Shown piece by piece: positions 1 to 10,614 of a DNA stretch of 64,000 bases. A program made the position numbers and the translations under genes. Under the pieces are notes generated by a model. That model was given only the letters and a program-made list of their open reading frames with translations, did no database searches and was not told the origin of the DNA. Positions within the stretch are counted from its first letter, which is position 1. Every line of letters begins with the position of its first letter. Source of the DNA: Monoplex corrugatus (Eukaryota > Mollusca > Gastropoda > Littorinimorpha > Ranellidae); NCBI GenBank assembly GCA_030674185.1, contig JAPXFY010000022.1:35938540-36002539 (forward strand), given 5' to 3'.

Positions 1-16
1 CACACACGCACACAAC

Positions 17-99
<83 letters not shown>
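1..99. repeat. (CA)n dinucleotide microsatellite
   Basis: Nearly pure CA repeat with a few interruptions in the first 20 bases. It begins at the window edge, so its true length is unknown. It lies just beyond the 3' end of the minus-strand LINE remnant that follows. Confidence 0.98.
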
Positions 100-102
<3 letters not shown>

Positions 103-259
103 TGGCAACAAATGGGGAGAAAGAATAAAAGCAATAAAAGCAAGAATAAAACCAATGGAAAACCACAGAGAGCACATCATATACAATTATATATTAAAAC
201 AAAGTGATTCCCCTCCGAGCGGAGACAGGCTGCAGAGGGGGTTGAGTGAGGTTAGGATT

Positions 260-1535
260 TTATGCAGAGGAGAAAAGGTGAGTTTTGAGAGCGGACTTGA
301 AGGAGGCAAAAGTAGGTTGCTGACGGACTGAGAGAGGAAGTTTGTTCCAGGAGAGTGGACCAGAAACAGAGAAGGCTCGTGGACCATAGGTATTGAGCTT
401 AGTGCGTGGAAAGCGAAAAGTCAGAGGATCGGAGGCAGAGCGGAGGGTACGTGAGGGAACATAGATCTCAAGTAGGCTTGACAGGTAATCGGGGGCTGCG
501 TTATTGAGGCTTTTGTAGCACATGGTGTCTAGTTTGTACTGTATGCGCTTTGATACAGGGAGCCAGTGAAGTTGTGCCAGGAGAGGAGATATGTGGTCAG
601 CTTTTTTCTTTTTGAGTACAAGGCGTACAGCATTGTTTTGAATGCGCTGTAGGATGTGAATGGTGGAGGCAGGAAGACCAGACAGGAGAGAATTGCAATA
701 GTCAATGCGAGACATTATGAAGGAGAGAACGAGTTTTGCAGTTGTTTCGACAGAGAGATACTTCCTGATCAGGCTTATACGATGGAGGTAATAGTAGCAA
801 GATCTGGCAGTTTGAGAAAGAAAGTTGTTCATGGACAGGGTAGAGTCAATGCAGACACCAAGGTTTTTAGCTGAATCAGAAATTGGGACTGATGTGTTAC
901 ATAATGGGAGAGAAAGAGGAAAGTTTCTGACGGATGCCAATGAGGATAGCTTCTGTCTTGTCGTCATTAAGCTGAAGTCTATTGTGTGTCATCCAGTTCT
1001 TAATGTCCGAGTAACACTCAGTGGTGCGAATCAACAGGTGCTGTATATTATCAGGTGAGTCACTGTCTTGAAGTTGGGTGTCATCAGCATAGAAGTGGTG
1101 TTTTATAGAGTGGGAATTGATGATGGTGGACAGGGGGGGGGGGGTATAAAGAGTGAAAAGAACAGGGCCAAGGACAGATCCTTGTGGAACACCACAGGTC
1201 AGGTATGCAGGTTGAGAGTAAGTGCCATTGATGAGAACAGTTTGTTTTCTGTTTCATAAATACGAAGTGAACCAGGAGAGAGCAATGTCAGAGATGCCAA
1301 AAGTATGATGAAGTCTAGAAAGGAGAATACCATAGTCAATGGTATCGAAGGCTGCAGACAGATCAAGGAGTGTGAGGAGAGAGACTTTGCCAGTATCAGT
1401 TGCAAGGAGGAGATTGTTGAGAATGTGTAGTAGGGCAGTTTCAGTGCTATGGTACTGGCGGTAGGCTGACTGGAAAGGATTGAGGAGATTGTTGGCAGAC
1501 AGGTGAGAGTTCAGCTGGAAAGGGTCGCTAGCTGT
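260..1535 (-). pseudogene. CR1/L2-like LINE, reverse transcriptase and C-terminal region, broken
   Basis: Read on the minus strand this is the second half of a non-LTR retrotransposon polyprotein. Seen in order: a finger/palm region with STETALLHILN and motif A LLDLSAAFDTIDY; motif B GVPQGSVLGPVLF; the catalytic YADD box at 1,080-1,091; then a thumb/C-terminal stretch including LGVCIDSTLSM, HWLPVSKRIQYK and GPLSWNKLP. The coding frame is interrupted by a TGA at 1,254-1,256, directly after WFTSYL, and by a frameshift around 890-940. The 12-C run at about 1,133-1,144 is still in frame. The N-terminal half and the endonuclease are missing: homology stops near 1,535, a 5' truncation typical of LINEs. 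The stretch 105-259 is probably the 3' UTR. The C-terminal block is characteristic of the CR1/L2/Rex1 group as I know it; the exact clade is not certain. It is inactive. Confidence 0.9.
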
Positions 1536-1720
1536 AGTTATAAGCTCTGTGCCCTGCAACAGAACACAGGATTGATAAAAACACAGTCTACGGTTCAAGA
1601 CCAATCATGCAAGTAATGCATACAGTGATAAAATATGTGGGCACATACGTGGTTTTTTTCTCACTGGACTTCTAGTGGATCAAACTTTTGTACAGGCAAG
1701 CATGTGTTGGTTTAGTGGTG
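1526..1720. repeat. Dispersed repeat A, copy 1 (partial)
   Basis: This stretch shares a series of blocks in the same order with 13,650-14,050 and 16,120-16,515. Examples are GCTAGCTGTAG, the CATGCAAGTAATGC-like block, and the TCACTGGACTTC/TCACTGGGCTTC block followed by a TCAAA motif. All three copies are followed by T- and G-rich sequence leading into a GT or GA microsatellite. No coding potential is evident. It is probably a short interspersed element or the tail of a larger one; the type is unknown. Confidence 0.6.
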
Positions 1721-1742
1721 ATGATTTGGTGGTGGTAAGATG

Positions 1743-1913
1743 ATGTGTGAGAAAGAGAGAGAGAGAACTCAGAACTCAGAATTGTTTAATGTACATCGGC
1801 CTTAGGCCACAATACAAACACGTGGATGGAATGGGGAGGGGATCCGGGTTTTGACAATTCCATACATATTTCAGTGAGAGACAGAGAGAGAGGAGGGAGG
1901 GAGAGAGAGAGAG

Positions 1914-1949
<36 letters not shown>

Positions 1950-1973
1950 GTGTGTGTGTGTGGATATGTGTGT
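1743..1973. repeat. GA/GT microsatellites around a short unassigned segment
   Basis: A short GAGA tract at about 1,750 is followed by roughly 100 bp of unassigned sequence, then a GAGA tract at 1,882-1,917 and a (GT)n tract at 1,917-1,970. The GT tract runs directly into the 42-bp satellite. Confidence 0.85.
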
Positions 1974-3600
1974 AGTCATCATCATCATCAGGTGCCTTGC
2001 CACACTGGCCATGGTAGTCATCATCATCATCAGGTGCCTTGCCCACTGGCCATGGTAGTCATCATCATCATCATGAAGTACCTTGCCACACTGGCCATGG
2101 TAGTCATCATCATCATCAATGCCTTGCCACACTGGCCATGGTAGTCATCATCATCATCAAGTGCCTTGCCACACTGGGCATGGTAGTCATCATCATCACC
2201 ATCAAATGCCTTGCCACACTGGCCATGGTAGTAGTCATCATCATCATCAATGCCTTGCCACATTGAGCATGGTAGTCATCATCACCATCAAATGCCTTGC
2301 CACACTGGCCATGGTAGTAATCATCATCAACATCATCAAGTGCCTTGCCACATGGCCATGGTAGTCATCATCACCATCAAATGCCTTGACACATTGGACA
2401 TGGTAGTAGTCATCATCACCATCAAATGCCTTGCCACACTGGCCATGGTAGTCATCATCATCATCAAGTGCCTTGCCACACTGGCCATGGTAGTCATCAT
2501 CACCATCAAATGCCTTGCCACACTGGCCATGGTAGTAGTCATCATCACCATCAAGTGCCTTGCCACACTGGCCATGGTAGTCATCATCATCATCAATGCC
2601 TTGCACACTGGCCATGGTAGTCATCATCACCATCAAATACTTTGCCACACTGGCCCTGGTAGTAGTCATCATCACCATCAAATGCCTTGCCACACTGGCC
2701 ACGGTAGTCATCATCATCATCATGAAGTGCCTTGCCACACTGGCCATGGTAGTCATCATCACCATCAAGTGCCTTGCCACACTGGCCATGGTAATCATCA
2801 TCATCATCAATGCTTTGCCACACTGGCCATGTTAGTCATCATCACCATCAAATGCCTTGTCACACTGGCCTGGTAGTAGTCATCATCACCATCAAATGCC
2901 TTGCCACACGGGGCATGGTAGTAGTCATCATCATCATCAGGTGCCTTGCCACACTGGCCACGGTAGTCATCATCATCATCAAGTGCCTTGCCACACTGGC
3001 CATGGTAGTCATCATCATCATCAAGTGCCTTGCCACACTGGCCATGGTAGTCATCATCATCATCATGAAGTGCCTTGCCACACTGGCCATGGTAGTCATC
3101 ATCATCATCAATGCCTTGCCACATGGCCATGGTAGTCATCATATCATCAAGTGCCTTGCCACACTGGCCATGGTATTCATCATCATGAAGTGCCTTGCCA
3201 CACTGGCCATGGTAGTCATCATCATCAAGTGCCTTGCCACACTGTGCATGGTAGTCATCATCATCATGAAGTGCCTTGCCACACTGGCCATGGTAGTCAT
3301 CATCATCATCATCAAGTGCCTTGCCACACTGGCCATGGTAGTCATCATCATCATCAAGTGCCTTGCCACACTGGCCATGGTAGTAGTCATCATCATCAAA
3401 TGCCTTGCCACACTGGCCATGGTAGTCATCATCATCATGAAGTGCCTTGCCACACTGGCCATGGTAGTCATCTCATCATCATCAAGTGCCTTGCCACACT
3501 GGCCATGGTAGTCATCATCATCATCAAGTGCCTTGCACACTGGCCATGGTAGTAGTCATCATCGTCATCATCAAGTGCCTTGCCACACTGGGCATGGTCA

Positions 3601-4790
3601 TTATCATCATCATCATCAAATGCCTTGCCACATTGGGCATGGTAATCATTATCATCACCATCAAATGCCTTGCCACACTGGGCATGGTAGTAGTCATCCT
3701 CATCATCAGGTGCCTTGCCACACTGGCCACGGTTAGTCATCATCATCATCAGGTGCCTTGCCACATTGGGCATGGTAGTTATCATCATCACCATCAAATG
3801 CCTTGCCACATGGCCATGGTAGTTATCATCATCCCCATCAAATGCCTTGCCACACTGGGCAAGGTAGTCATCATCATCATCATCAAGTGCCTTGCCACAC
3901 TGGACATGGTAGTCATTATCATCAAATGCCTTGCCCAACTGGCCATGGTAGTCATCATCATCATCAGGTGCTTTGCCACACTGGCCATGGTAGTCTCTCA
4001 TCATCATCTAGTGCCTTGCCACACTGGCCATGGTAGTCATCATCATCATCAAGTGCCTTGCCACACTGGCCATGGTAGTCATCATCATCATCAAGTGCCT
4101 TGCCACATTGGCCACGGTAGTCATCATCATCATCAGATGCCTTGCCACACTGGCCATGGTAGTCATCATCATCATCAGGTGCCTTGCCACACTGGGCATG
4201 GTGGTAGTCATCATCATCATCAGGTGCCTTGCCACACTAGGCATGGTGGTAGTCATCATCATCATCAATGCCTTGCCACACTGGGCATAGTAGTCATCTC
4301 ATCATCATCAAGTGCCTTGCCACACTGGCCACGGTAGTCATTATCATCAAGTGCCATGCCACACTGGCCATGGTAATCTTTCATCATCATCAAGTGCCTT
4401 GCCACACTGGCCATGGTAGTCATCATCATCATCAAGTGCCTTGCCACATTGGCCACGGTAGTCATCATCATCAAATGCCTTGCCACACTGGCCACGGTAG
4501 TCATTATCTTCAAGTACCATGCCACACTGGGCATGGTAGTCATCATCATGATCAAGTGCCTTGCCACACTGGCCATGGTGGTCATCATCATCACATCAAA
4601 TGCCTTGCCACACTGGCCATGGTAGTCATCATCATCATTCATCAAGTGCCTTGCCACACTGGCCATGGTATCATCAATCATCATGAAATGCCTTGCCACA
4701 CTGGCCATGGTAGTCATCATCATTATCAGTATCCTTGCCACATGGCCATGGTGGTAGTCATCATCATTATTAAGTGCCTTGCCACACTGG
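3601..4790. repeat. Block duplication inside the 42-bp satellite, copy 1
   Basis: The order of rare monomer variants here recurs about 2,700 bp downstream at 6,302-7,490. Shared variants include the GGTAATCATTATCATCACC, GTAGTCATCCTCATCATC, CACTGGACATGG, GGCAAGGTAGT and ATTATCTTCAAGTACC forms. The two blocks differ mainly by small indels. Confidence 0.85.
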
Positions 4791-6301
4791 CATGTGGTAG
4801 TCATCAATCTATTCACGAGGTGCCTTCACAACCTGGCAGCATGATAGTCATCATCATTATAAGTGCCTTGCCACACTGGGCCATGGTAGTAGTCATCATC
4901 ATCTATCAATGCCTTGCACACTGGCATGGTGTAGTCATCATCATCATTCAAGTGCCTTGCCACACTGGGCATGGTGTAGTCATCATCATCATCAAGTGCC
5001 TTGCCACACTGGCATGGTAGTCATCATCACTCATCAAGTGCCTTGCCACACTGGCCATGGTAGTCATCATCATCATCATCAAATGCCTTGCCACACTGGC
5101 ATGGTAGTCATCATCATCATCATAATGCCTTGCCACACTGGCCATGGTATAGTCATCATCATCATCAAGTGCCTTGCCACACTGGCCATGGTAAGTCATC
5201 ATCACATCAAATGCCTTGCCATGCACTTGGCCATGGTGTAGTAGCATCATCATCATCAAATGCCTTGCCACACTGGCCATGGTAGTCATCATCATCATCA
5301 ATGCCTTGCCACACTGGCCATGGTAGTAGTCATCATCATCATCAAATGCCTTGCCACACTGGCCATGGTAGTCATCATATCATCTAAATGCCTTGCCACA
5401 TTGGCCATGGTTAGTCATCATCATCATCAATGCCTTGCCACACTGGCATGGTAGTGTCATCATCATCATCATCAAATGCCTTGCCACACTGGCCATGGTA
5501 GTAGTCATCATCATCATCAAGTGTCTTGCCACATTGGGCATGGTAGTCATCGTCATCAAGTGCTTTCCACTGGTCATGGTAGTCTCATCCTCATGAAGTG
5601 CCTTGCCACACGACATGGTAGTCATCATCATCACCAAGTGCCTTGCCACACTGGGCATGTTAGTTATCATCATCACCATGTGCCTTGCCACACTGGCCAT
5701 GGTAGTCATCATCATCATCATCATCATCATCAAGTGTCTTGTCATTCTGGGCATGGTCATCATAATCAGCATCATCAATGCCTTGCACACTGGGCATGGT
5801 AGTCATCATCATCATTATCATCATCAAGTGCCTTGCCACACTGGCCATGGTAGCCATCATCATTATCATCACTGCCTTGCCACACTGGCCATGGTAGTCA
5901 TCATCATCATCATCATCAAGTGCCTTGTCATTATGGGCATGCTCATCATCATCAGCATCATCAATGCCTTGCCCACACTGGGCATGGTAGTCATCATCAT
6001 CATCATCAAGTGCCTTGCCGCACTGGCCACGGTAGTTATCATCATCATCATCAATGCCTTGCCACATTGGGCATTGTAGTCATGATCATCAACATCAAAT
6101 GCCTTGCCACACTGGGCATGGTAGTAGTCATCATCATCATCAAGTGCCTTGCCACACTGGGCATGGTTAGTCATCATCATCATCATCAATGCCTTGCCAC
6201 ATTGGGCATGGTAATTTATCATCATCATCATCAATGCCTTGCCACATTGGGCATGGTAGTCATCATCATCACCATCAAATGCCTTGCCACATGGGCATGG
6301 T

Positions 6302-7490
6302 AGTTATCATCATCATCATCAAATGCCTTGCCACATTGGGCATGGTAATCATTATCATCACCATCAAATGCCTTGCCACACTGGGCATGGTAGTAGTCAT
6401 CCTCATCATCAGGTGCCTTGCCACACTGGCCACGGTAGTCATCATCATCATCAGGTGCCTTGCCACATTGGGCATGGTAGTTATCTCATCAACCATCAAA
6501 TGCCTTGCCACACTGGCCATGGTAGTTATCATCATCACCATCAAATGCCTTGCCACACTGGGCAAGGTAGTCATCATCATCATCATCAAGTGCCTTGCCA
6601 CACTGGACATGGTAGTCATTATCATCAAATGCCTTGCCACACTGGCCATGGTAGTCATCATCATCATCAGGTGCTTTGCCACACTGGCCATGGTAGTCAT
6701 CATCATCATCTAGTGCCTTGCCACACTGGCCATGGTAGTCATCATCATCATCAAGTGCCTTGCCACACTGGCCATGGTAGTCATCATCATCATCAAGTGC
6801 CTTGCCACATTGGCCACGGTAGTCATCATCATCATCAGATGCCTTGCCACACTGGCCATGGTAGTCATCATCATCATCAGGTGCCTTGCCACACTGGGCA
6901 TGGTGGTAGTCATCATCATCATCAGGTGCCTTGCCACACTAGGCATGGTGGTAGTCATCATCATCATCAATGCCTTGCCACACTGGGCATAGTAGTCATC
7001 ATCATCATCATCAGTGCCTTGCCACACTGGCCACGGTAGTCATTATCATCAAGTGCCATGCACACTGGCCATGGTAATCATCATCATCATCAAGTGCCTT
7101 GCCACACTGGCCATGGTAGTCATCATCATCATCAAGTGCCTTGCCACATTGGCCACGGTAGTCATCATCATCAAATGCCTTGCCACACTGGCCACGGTAG
7201 TCATTATCTTCAAGTACCATGCCACACTGGGCATGGTAGTCATCATCATGATCAAGTGCCTTGCCACACTGGCCATGGTGGTCATCATCATCACCATCAA
7301 ATGCCTTGCCACACTGGCCATGGTAGTCTCATCATCATTATCAAGTGCCTTGCCACACTGGCCATGGTAGTCATCAACATCATGAAATGCCTTGCCACAC
7401 TGGCCATGGTAGTCATCATCATTATCAAGTACCTTGCCACATGGCCATGGTGGTAGTCATCATCATTATTAAGTGCCTTGCCACACTGGG
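6302..7490. repeat. Block duplication inside the 42-bp satellite, copy 2
   Basis: Partner of 3,601-4,790, carrying the same sequence of variant monomers. It is slightly more regular than copy 1: at several places where copy 1 has one-base indels, this copy keeps the canonical spacing. Confidence 0.85.
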
Positions 7491-7699
7491 CATGGTGGTA
7501 GTCATCATCATCATCAGGTGCCTTGCCAAAACTGGCCATGGTAGTCATCATCATCATCAAGTGCCTTGCCACACTGGCCATGGTAGTAGTCATCATCATC
7601 TTCAAATGCCTTGCCACACTGGCCATGGTAATCATCATAATCATCAAATGCCTTGCCACACTTGGCATGGTAATCATCATCATCATCAAGTGCCTTGCC

Positions 7700-8125
7700 A
7701 CACTGGGCATGGTAGTCATCATCATCATCATGAAGTGCCTTGCCACACTGGCCATGGTAGTCATCATCACCATCATGAAGTGCCTTGCCACATTGGCCAT
7801 GGTAGTCATCATCATCATCATGAAGTGCCTTGCCACACTGGCCATGGTAGTCATCATCATCATCATGAAGTGCCTTGCCACATTGGCCATGGTAGTCATC
7901 ATCATCATCATGAAGTGCCTTGCCACACTGGCCATGGTAGTCATCATCGTCATCATCATCATCATGAAGTGCCTTGCCACATTGGCCATGGTAGTCATCA
8001 TCATCATCATGAAGTGCCTTGCCACACTGGCCATGGTAGTCATCATCATCATCATGAAGTGCCTTGCCACACTGGCCATGGTAGTCATCATCATCATCAT
8101 GAAGTGCCTTGCCACATTGGCCATG
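7700..8125. repeat. Homogenised 45-bp sub-array at the satellite's right edge
   Basis: About nine nearly identical monomers, all carrying a GAA insertion (CATGAAGTGCC). They tend to alternate between CACACTGG and CACATTGG, giving a dimeric ~90-bp unit over part of the block. Low divergence suggests the most recent expansion in the array. One monomer at about 7,940-7,965 has extra CGTCAT/CAT units. Confidence 0.85.
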
Positions 8126-8844
8126 GCAGTCCATATCAAGTCTTGGTATCACACTACTACCAATGGAGTGGTACGATAGGGCTGTCTGTGTAGGGTACCC
8201 CCTCTACCTCACCCTTAAGTGTATTTGTTTTCTGACTTGCCATATCGTTAGCGTTGCCAAGTCATATGACGGTTGAAAATGAATTCTCTCAAGTTCTACG
8301 GTAATTGAACACTTATCTTCCTGTTGTATCTTTCTGTTGTATGCCATTAATGGCTGTTATGAGTCCAAGTGGTAAATTTGCTTTGTATTGACATGTGTTG
8401 TCACACTTTCAGCTTTAATAAATTCCGAGAACAAGAGTTCAGTGTTGCAGCACAACACTGGAATTATCAGTATTTGGTGCTGAAAATATAATTACCAAAA
8501 GCATAGATTTGCCATCTTACTGTTTATGGCAACTGACCGATTTCAGTCTTCAGCATAAGTCACAGCAGCCCCTCATGGCATACAGCACATGTGCAGTATT
8601 ATGGATTTTGATGAATTAAGTTATCCCGCAAAAAAGTCTTAATGAAGAAAAGTATATATTTGAGATCTCAGCTGCATGCAAGAGAAGAAATTGTACGTAA
8701 CGTGCAAGAACTACAATTGTCCAAAGTTTTAGCATCGAAATGGCGTTGATACCCTTGTGGAACCGGTGGTAAGAAATAACACTTCTTTTTTGAGAAATCC
8801 GCTCACAGTGGGCAAAGTCAGTTTTAGCAACATAGTAAGCAGGC
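8126..8844. other. Unassigned DNA right of the satellite
   Basis: AT-rich, non-repetitive sequence with no open frame of interest and no recognisable element. The first bases (CATGGCAGTCCATATC) look like a degraded final monomer. Nothing else can be supported. Confidence 0.5.
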
Positions 8845-8910
8845 AACGTGACGAAGTGGTTAGTGCAACATTCCATTCATTGAAAGATCATGGGCATAAA
8901 ACCCCAACAG
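8845..8910 (+). repeat. Degenerate tRNA-derived SINE head
   Basis: A tRNA-like segment with an A-box-like AAGTGGTTAGTGC at 8,854-8,866 and, after a stem-loop-sized interval, a weak B-box-like stretch at 8,889-8,903. The GTGGTTAG...GATCATGGGC arrangement is the usual look of eroded tRNA-derived SINE promoters. The B box lacks the GTTCGA core, so this cannot be a functional tRNA. Confidence 0.45.
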
Positions 8911-8940
8911 TCCAAAATATTATTGTGGGATGACGTATGC

Positions 8941-9048
8941 ATTTGACATTATTTTTCATTATTGTTATAAATCAATCATTTGACATTATCTTTATTATTC
9001 TATAAATCAGTCAGTTGACACTATTTTTATTATTGTTATAAATCAATC
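8941..9048. repeat. Three tandem AT-rich units of about 36 bp
   Basis: Three diverged copies of a unit beginning TTGACATTAT and ending ATAAATCAATC, at about 8,941, 8,978 and 9,013. Minor local duplication. Confidence 0.8.
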
Positions 9049-9184
9049 ATGTATAGCGCTGTTCTCAAAATTCTTTTGGACTCGTTGTTCGTCACTCCTG
9101 ATCAGAGTATTTAGCAGAGCACGGAAAACTCTCTTTGTTAGGCGACTTGACCACATTGCATTATATTGTTGCACTGTCTGCATT

Positions 9185-9470
9185 TTTGGTGGGTGTGCAT
9201 GCTGGTGGGTGTGCATGCTGGGTGTTTTCACGTTTCAGTAAATCTGCCACCGACATGACCTATAAGATCTTTTATGCATATTTGATATTCTGCGTGCATG
9301 TACACACGAAAGGCATTTAGGCACAAGCAGATCTGCACATATGCTGACCTGGGAGATTGGAAAAATATCTACCCTTTACCCAGTAAGCGGAGGTATCAAG
9401 ATAGATCGAACATAAGACCTTCCAACTGGAAGTCTGATTTTATCATCTTGACTACCACATCTACCACAAA
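9185..9470 (-). repeat. tRNA-derived SINE, gastropod-like type
   Basis: On the minus strand the element starts with a tRNA-like head: an A-box-like TGGTAGTCAAGATG at about 9,444-9,457, the ACTTCCAGTTGGAAGG arm, and a B-box-like TGTTCGATCT at about 9,403-9,412. It continues into a body with the blocks GGTAGATATTTTTCC, AATCTCCCAGGTCAGC, ATGTGCAGATCTGC, TTGTGCC and CACCCAGCATGCACACCC. That block order matches a SINE I recall as widespread in gastropod (especially caenogastropod) sequences. The body is degenerate, and the GCATGCACACCCACC block is duplicated. RNA polymerase III promoter activity is doubtful. This is the best taxonomic clue in the window, and it rests on memory. Confidence 0.65.
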
Positions 9471-10614
9471 TATTTAACCTATTAGTAATTGAACACAGAA
9501 TGTTAAGGTATGTAGTCAGAAAGGAAAATGTTCTAAGTACAGTTACTATAAGTACGTCAATCCCACAGTGCAGTGATGATACGCAGTTTTAGTCATCTGA
9601 CCACTTAAGGTGAGTGTGCTTGGCAAAAGATAAAACATCCTCAAAGGAGCGAGAAATCTGAATGGAGAGATTCGAATTCTGATTTGCCAGACTTTGCTCC
9701 CCCTCCCCTCTTCCAGCCTCCATCCACGCCTCATGCTCCCATGACTCACTTAGTGGTCATGTAGGTGTAAACTTTACAGTACTTAGATAGGAAAAAGACG
9801 CCGCCAAGTTTGCTCTGAGCCTACCGAAAGGACTCAAGTTTCTTGCCCAAGTAGATGGAGCTTTCTAACCCTGTCAAGACAGTGCGTCAAGAGAAAGGAA
9901 ACTTTGATTTCAAAACCACAAAATACACAGATGCGCTGGACAACGTAAACATGCTAAGACCAAGGGTCCAGACATATGTTTTGAGAATCCAGCAACTATG
10001 CCCCAATTTGGATAACTGTCCCCATGCCTCTCAGGCAGGTTTTTGAGCCAGAGACTAGAAGGAAGATATTCCAAACAACAAAGCTGCATCTGCTAAGACC
10101 GTTCTGCATGTGGCAGTCATTGCACCTACAAAACTATGAGCGTCAGTGGACGAGAGAGGACGGAGAGGATTGCACGGCCCCTGCACACTTTCAACATTCC
10201 CTGTGCTGGTCAGACATACAAGCAACCTAGAACGATGAGACACTGACCCATTACCTACGACATGGCCTGCAGTAAGGGATATGTGGCGACAGGAACAGAC
10301 ATATGCTGTTGGAAGTCTCTAACTATGACTCTGAACATAGGGAGCTATAGAGTGATGATCGTCCACTGTAGACCTGAAGCTGATGGGTGCCCGTATTCAG
10401 AACAGCAGATCAGTCGTCTTTAGGCACACTGCTGTCTCCAAAACGGGAAAGGGGGAAGGGGATGAAATAATTCCCAGACAAAGCGTGCCTCATATGAACC
10501 TGGCTGATAGCATTCAGTCCTGTGATCGAAAGAAACGAGAATAGTATCAAAAAACAAAACAAACAAACAAACAAAAACCAAACACAAAAAGAAACCACTT
10601 CTAACCTTTGGTGC
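9471..10614. other. Unassigned DNA
   Basis: No motif, repeat or open frame that I can defend. Part of 10,020-10,450 might be an older portion of the LINE remnant that follows, but I could not align any conserved block there. A (CAAA)n-like A-rich patch lies at 10,548-10,590. Confidence 0.5.

Larger units (their letters stand above)
1974..8125. repeat. 42-bp satellite array (about 140 monomers)
   Basis: A contiguous head-to-tail array. The core of each monomer is GGTGCCTTGCCACACTGG, followed by CCATGGTAGT and a (CAT)n/(CAC) run. The usual period is 42 bp; variants of 39, 45 and 48 bp come from changes in CAT number, an extra TAG, or insertion of GAA. Because 42 is divisible by three, the translations are 14-residue repeats: HHHHQVPCHTGHGS on the plus strand and DDDDDYHGQCGKAL on the minus strand. 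This explains the many overlapping open frames, which I do not call as genes. The monomer closely matches the 3' end of the RTE-like LINEs at 22,312-22,352 and 58,618-58,665 (see findings). Indel-rich monomers between about 4,640 and 5,620 may partly reflect sequence error. Confidence 0.97.

Noticed and set aside
2247..4816. His-rich and Asp-rich open frames of 180-280 codons in the 42-bp satellite
   Set aside because: Open on both strands and in several frames at once. This follows from the 42-bp period and CAT run, not from coding selection.
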